From Chamaecrista fasciculata (taxonomy: Eukaryota > Streptophyta > Magnoliopsida > Fabales > Fabaceae), in NCBI GenBank assembly GCA_003254925.1, contig QANZ01020985.1:28124-92123 (forward strand): a DNA stretch of 64,000 nt, written 5' to 3'. Under the pieces are notes generated by a model. That model was not told where the DNA came from. It did not search any database and saw nothing but the letters and a program-made list of their open reading frames with translations. Position numbers and translations under genes: made by a program. The number at the start of each line of letters is the position of its first letter. The stretch's first letter is position 1. Below, one piece after another: positions 57,291-64,000 of the stretch.

Positions 57291-57776
57291 TGGTCCTACA
57301 TTTACACCTCCATCCTCCTTTACCATAGCACTCCAAAAATCTCTTTTATTAACTTCTCCTTTAACACAAATTTCGAGGCAATCATTACATCATACCACTT
57401 TATTAATACCAAAACAAACACAAAAAAAACTCCTTTATTCTCATTTATTTTTACCCCTATACAAATTTAAAATACCAATATAATTATTTCAACCCACCAC
57501 AATCGTTACATACCCTTTAAAATAATTTCACATCATAATTCCTCCTTTTATCTCTCATTTTTCCAAATAATATTTACTGAAAATTTCCTTTATAACACAA
57601 ATACTTTACATCTCGTTTATTATCTCCCTCTTCCTTTATCCTCCTTTAACTTAGTTTCCGAATCCAAACGCTAAGAGTGGTTTTGCCTCATATAATGGAA
57701 GGGAACAAACAAATTGTAAAACGTTGGGTAAGGTGGGAAGATAGAGATACAATTGAACTAACCACGGAGACGACGC

Positions 57777-64000
<6,224 letters not shown>

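Larger units (their letters stand above)
54614..57671. mobile_element. PIF/Harbinger-like element, nested with other elements
   Basis: The left end GGGTGCGTTTGGATGTTCC and the right end 'ttccgaatccaaacgc' are inverted, with TAA on both sides (54611-54613 and 57672-57674) as a possible 3-bp PIF-type duplication. Terminal regions are CT-rich ('ctcctttatctctcattt'). Inside lie a one-ended arm (54,968-55,170), a hAT-like element (55,576-56,265), a family-D element (56,310-56,679) and a tandem array (56,824-57,290). It ends about 105 bp before the LysRS start codon. Confidence 0.5.

Overview
This window is plant nuclear DNA, most likely from a dicot (probably a woody rosid). The evidence is the split, intron-bearing genes, the AT-rich intergenic DNA, and a dense mix of plant transposons: copia, gypsy, MULE, hAT, PIF/Harbinger-like, RTE LINE and tRNA-SINEs. 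Species cannot be fixed from sequence alone. Only two host genes are convincing. One is a complete group IIc WRKY transcription factor of the WRKY12 type on the + strand, with four exons at 26076-36451. The other is the 5' part of an organellar lysyl-tRNA synthetase of the OVA5 type on the + strand, with six exons from 57777 and running off the right edge. Almost every short open reading frame elsewhere is a by-product of AT-rich or repetitive DNA.

Layout. 1-7.4 kb: MITE-like inverted-repeat elements, a tRNA-derived SINE, a hAT-like element and a tiny U6 snRNA remnant. 7.6-12.7 kb: LTR-retrotransposon wreckage, namely a gypsy-type LTR with its primer site, a copia integrase fragment broken by a 2-kb LTR, and a short copia LTR on the - strand. 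12.7-14.1 kb: about six diverged tandem units of about 200 bp. 14.6-25.6 kb: inverted-repeat elements, a foldback carrying a berberine-bridge-enzyme-like gene fragment, an LTR piece, a SINE and a 50-bp perfect inverted repeat. 26.1-36.5 kb: WRKY12, whose third intron is about 8.2 kb and repeat-filled. 36.7-39.2 kb: a one-ended element copy between long direct repeats, a hAT-like element and nested inverted repeats. 40-41 kb: a decayed MULE transposase. 42.6-45.1 kb: a 2.5-kb MULE-like element. 45.1-49.4 kb: gypsy gag and LTR remains around a 500-N gap. 50.5-53.4 kb: a 2.9-kb MULE-like palindrome with a 10-bp target duplication that has captured a CrRLK1L-type receptor-kinase fragment. 53.6-57.7 kb: further elements, the last ending about 105 bp before the LysRS start codon. 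57.8-64 kb: LysRS with a LINE and a MITE in its introns.

The main theme is a set of sequence-distinct inverted-repeat families that share three properties: a G-R-G-[TC]-[AC]-A-A-like terminus, 9-10 bp target duplications (read directly for six copies or more), and arms built from repeated GGTCC/GGACC phrases. Together they look like one Mutator-like non-autonomous radiation. Three inverted-repeat units hold gene-like cargo; two of those cargoes are recognisable host genes. The two host genes show no functional link to each other.
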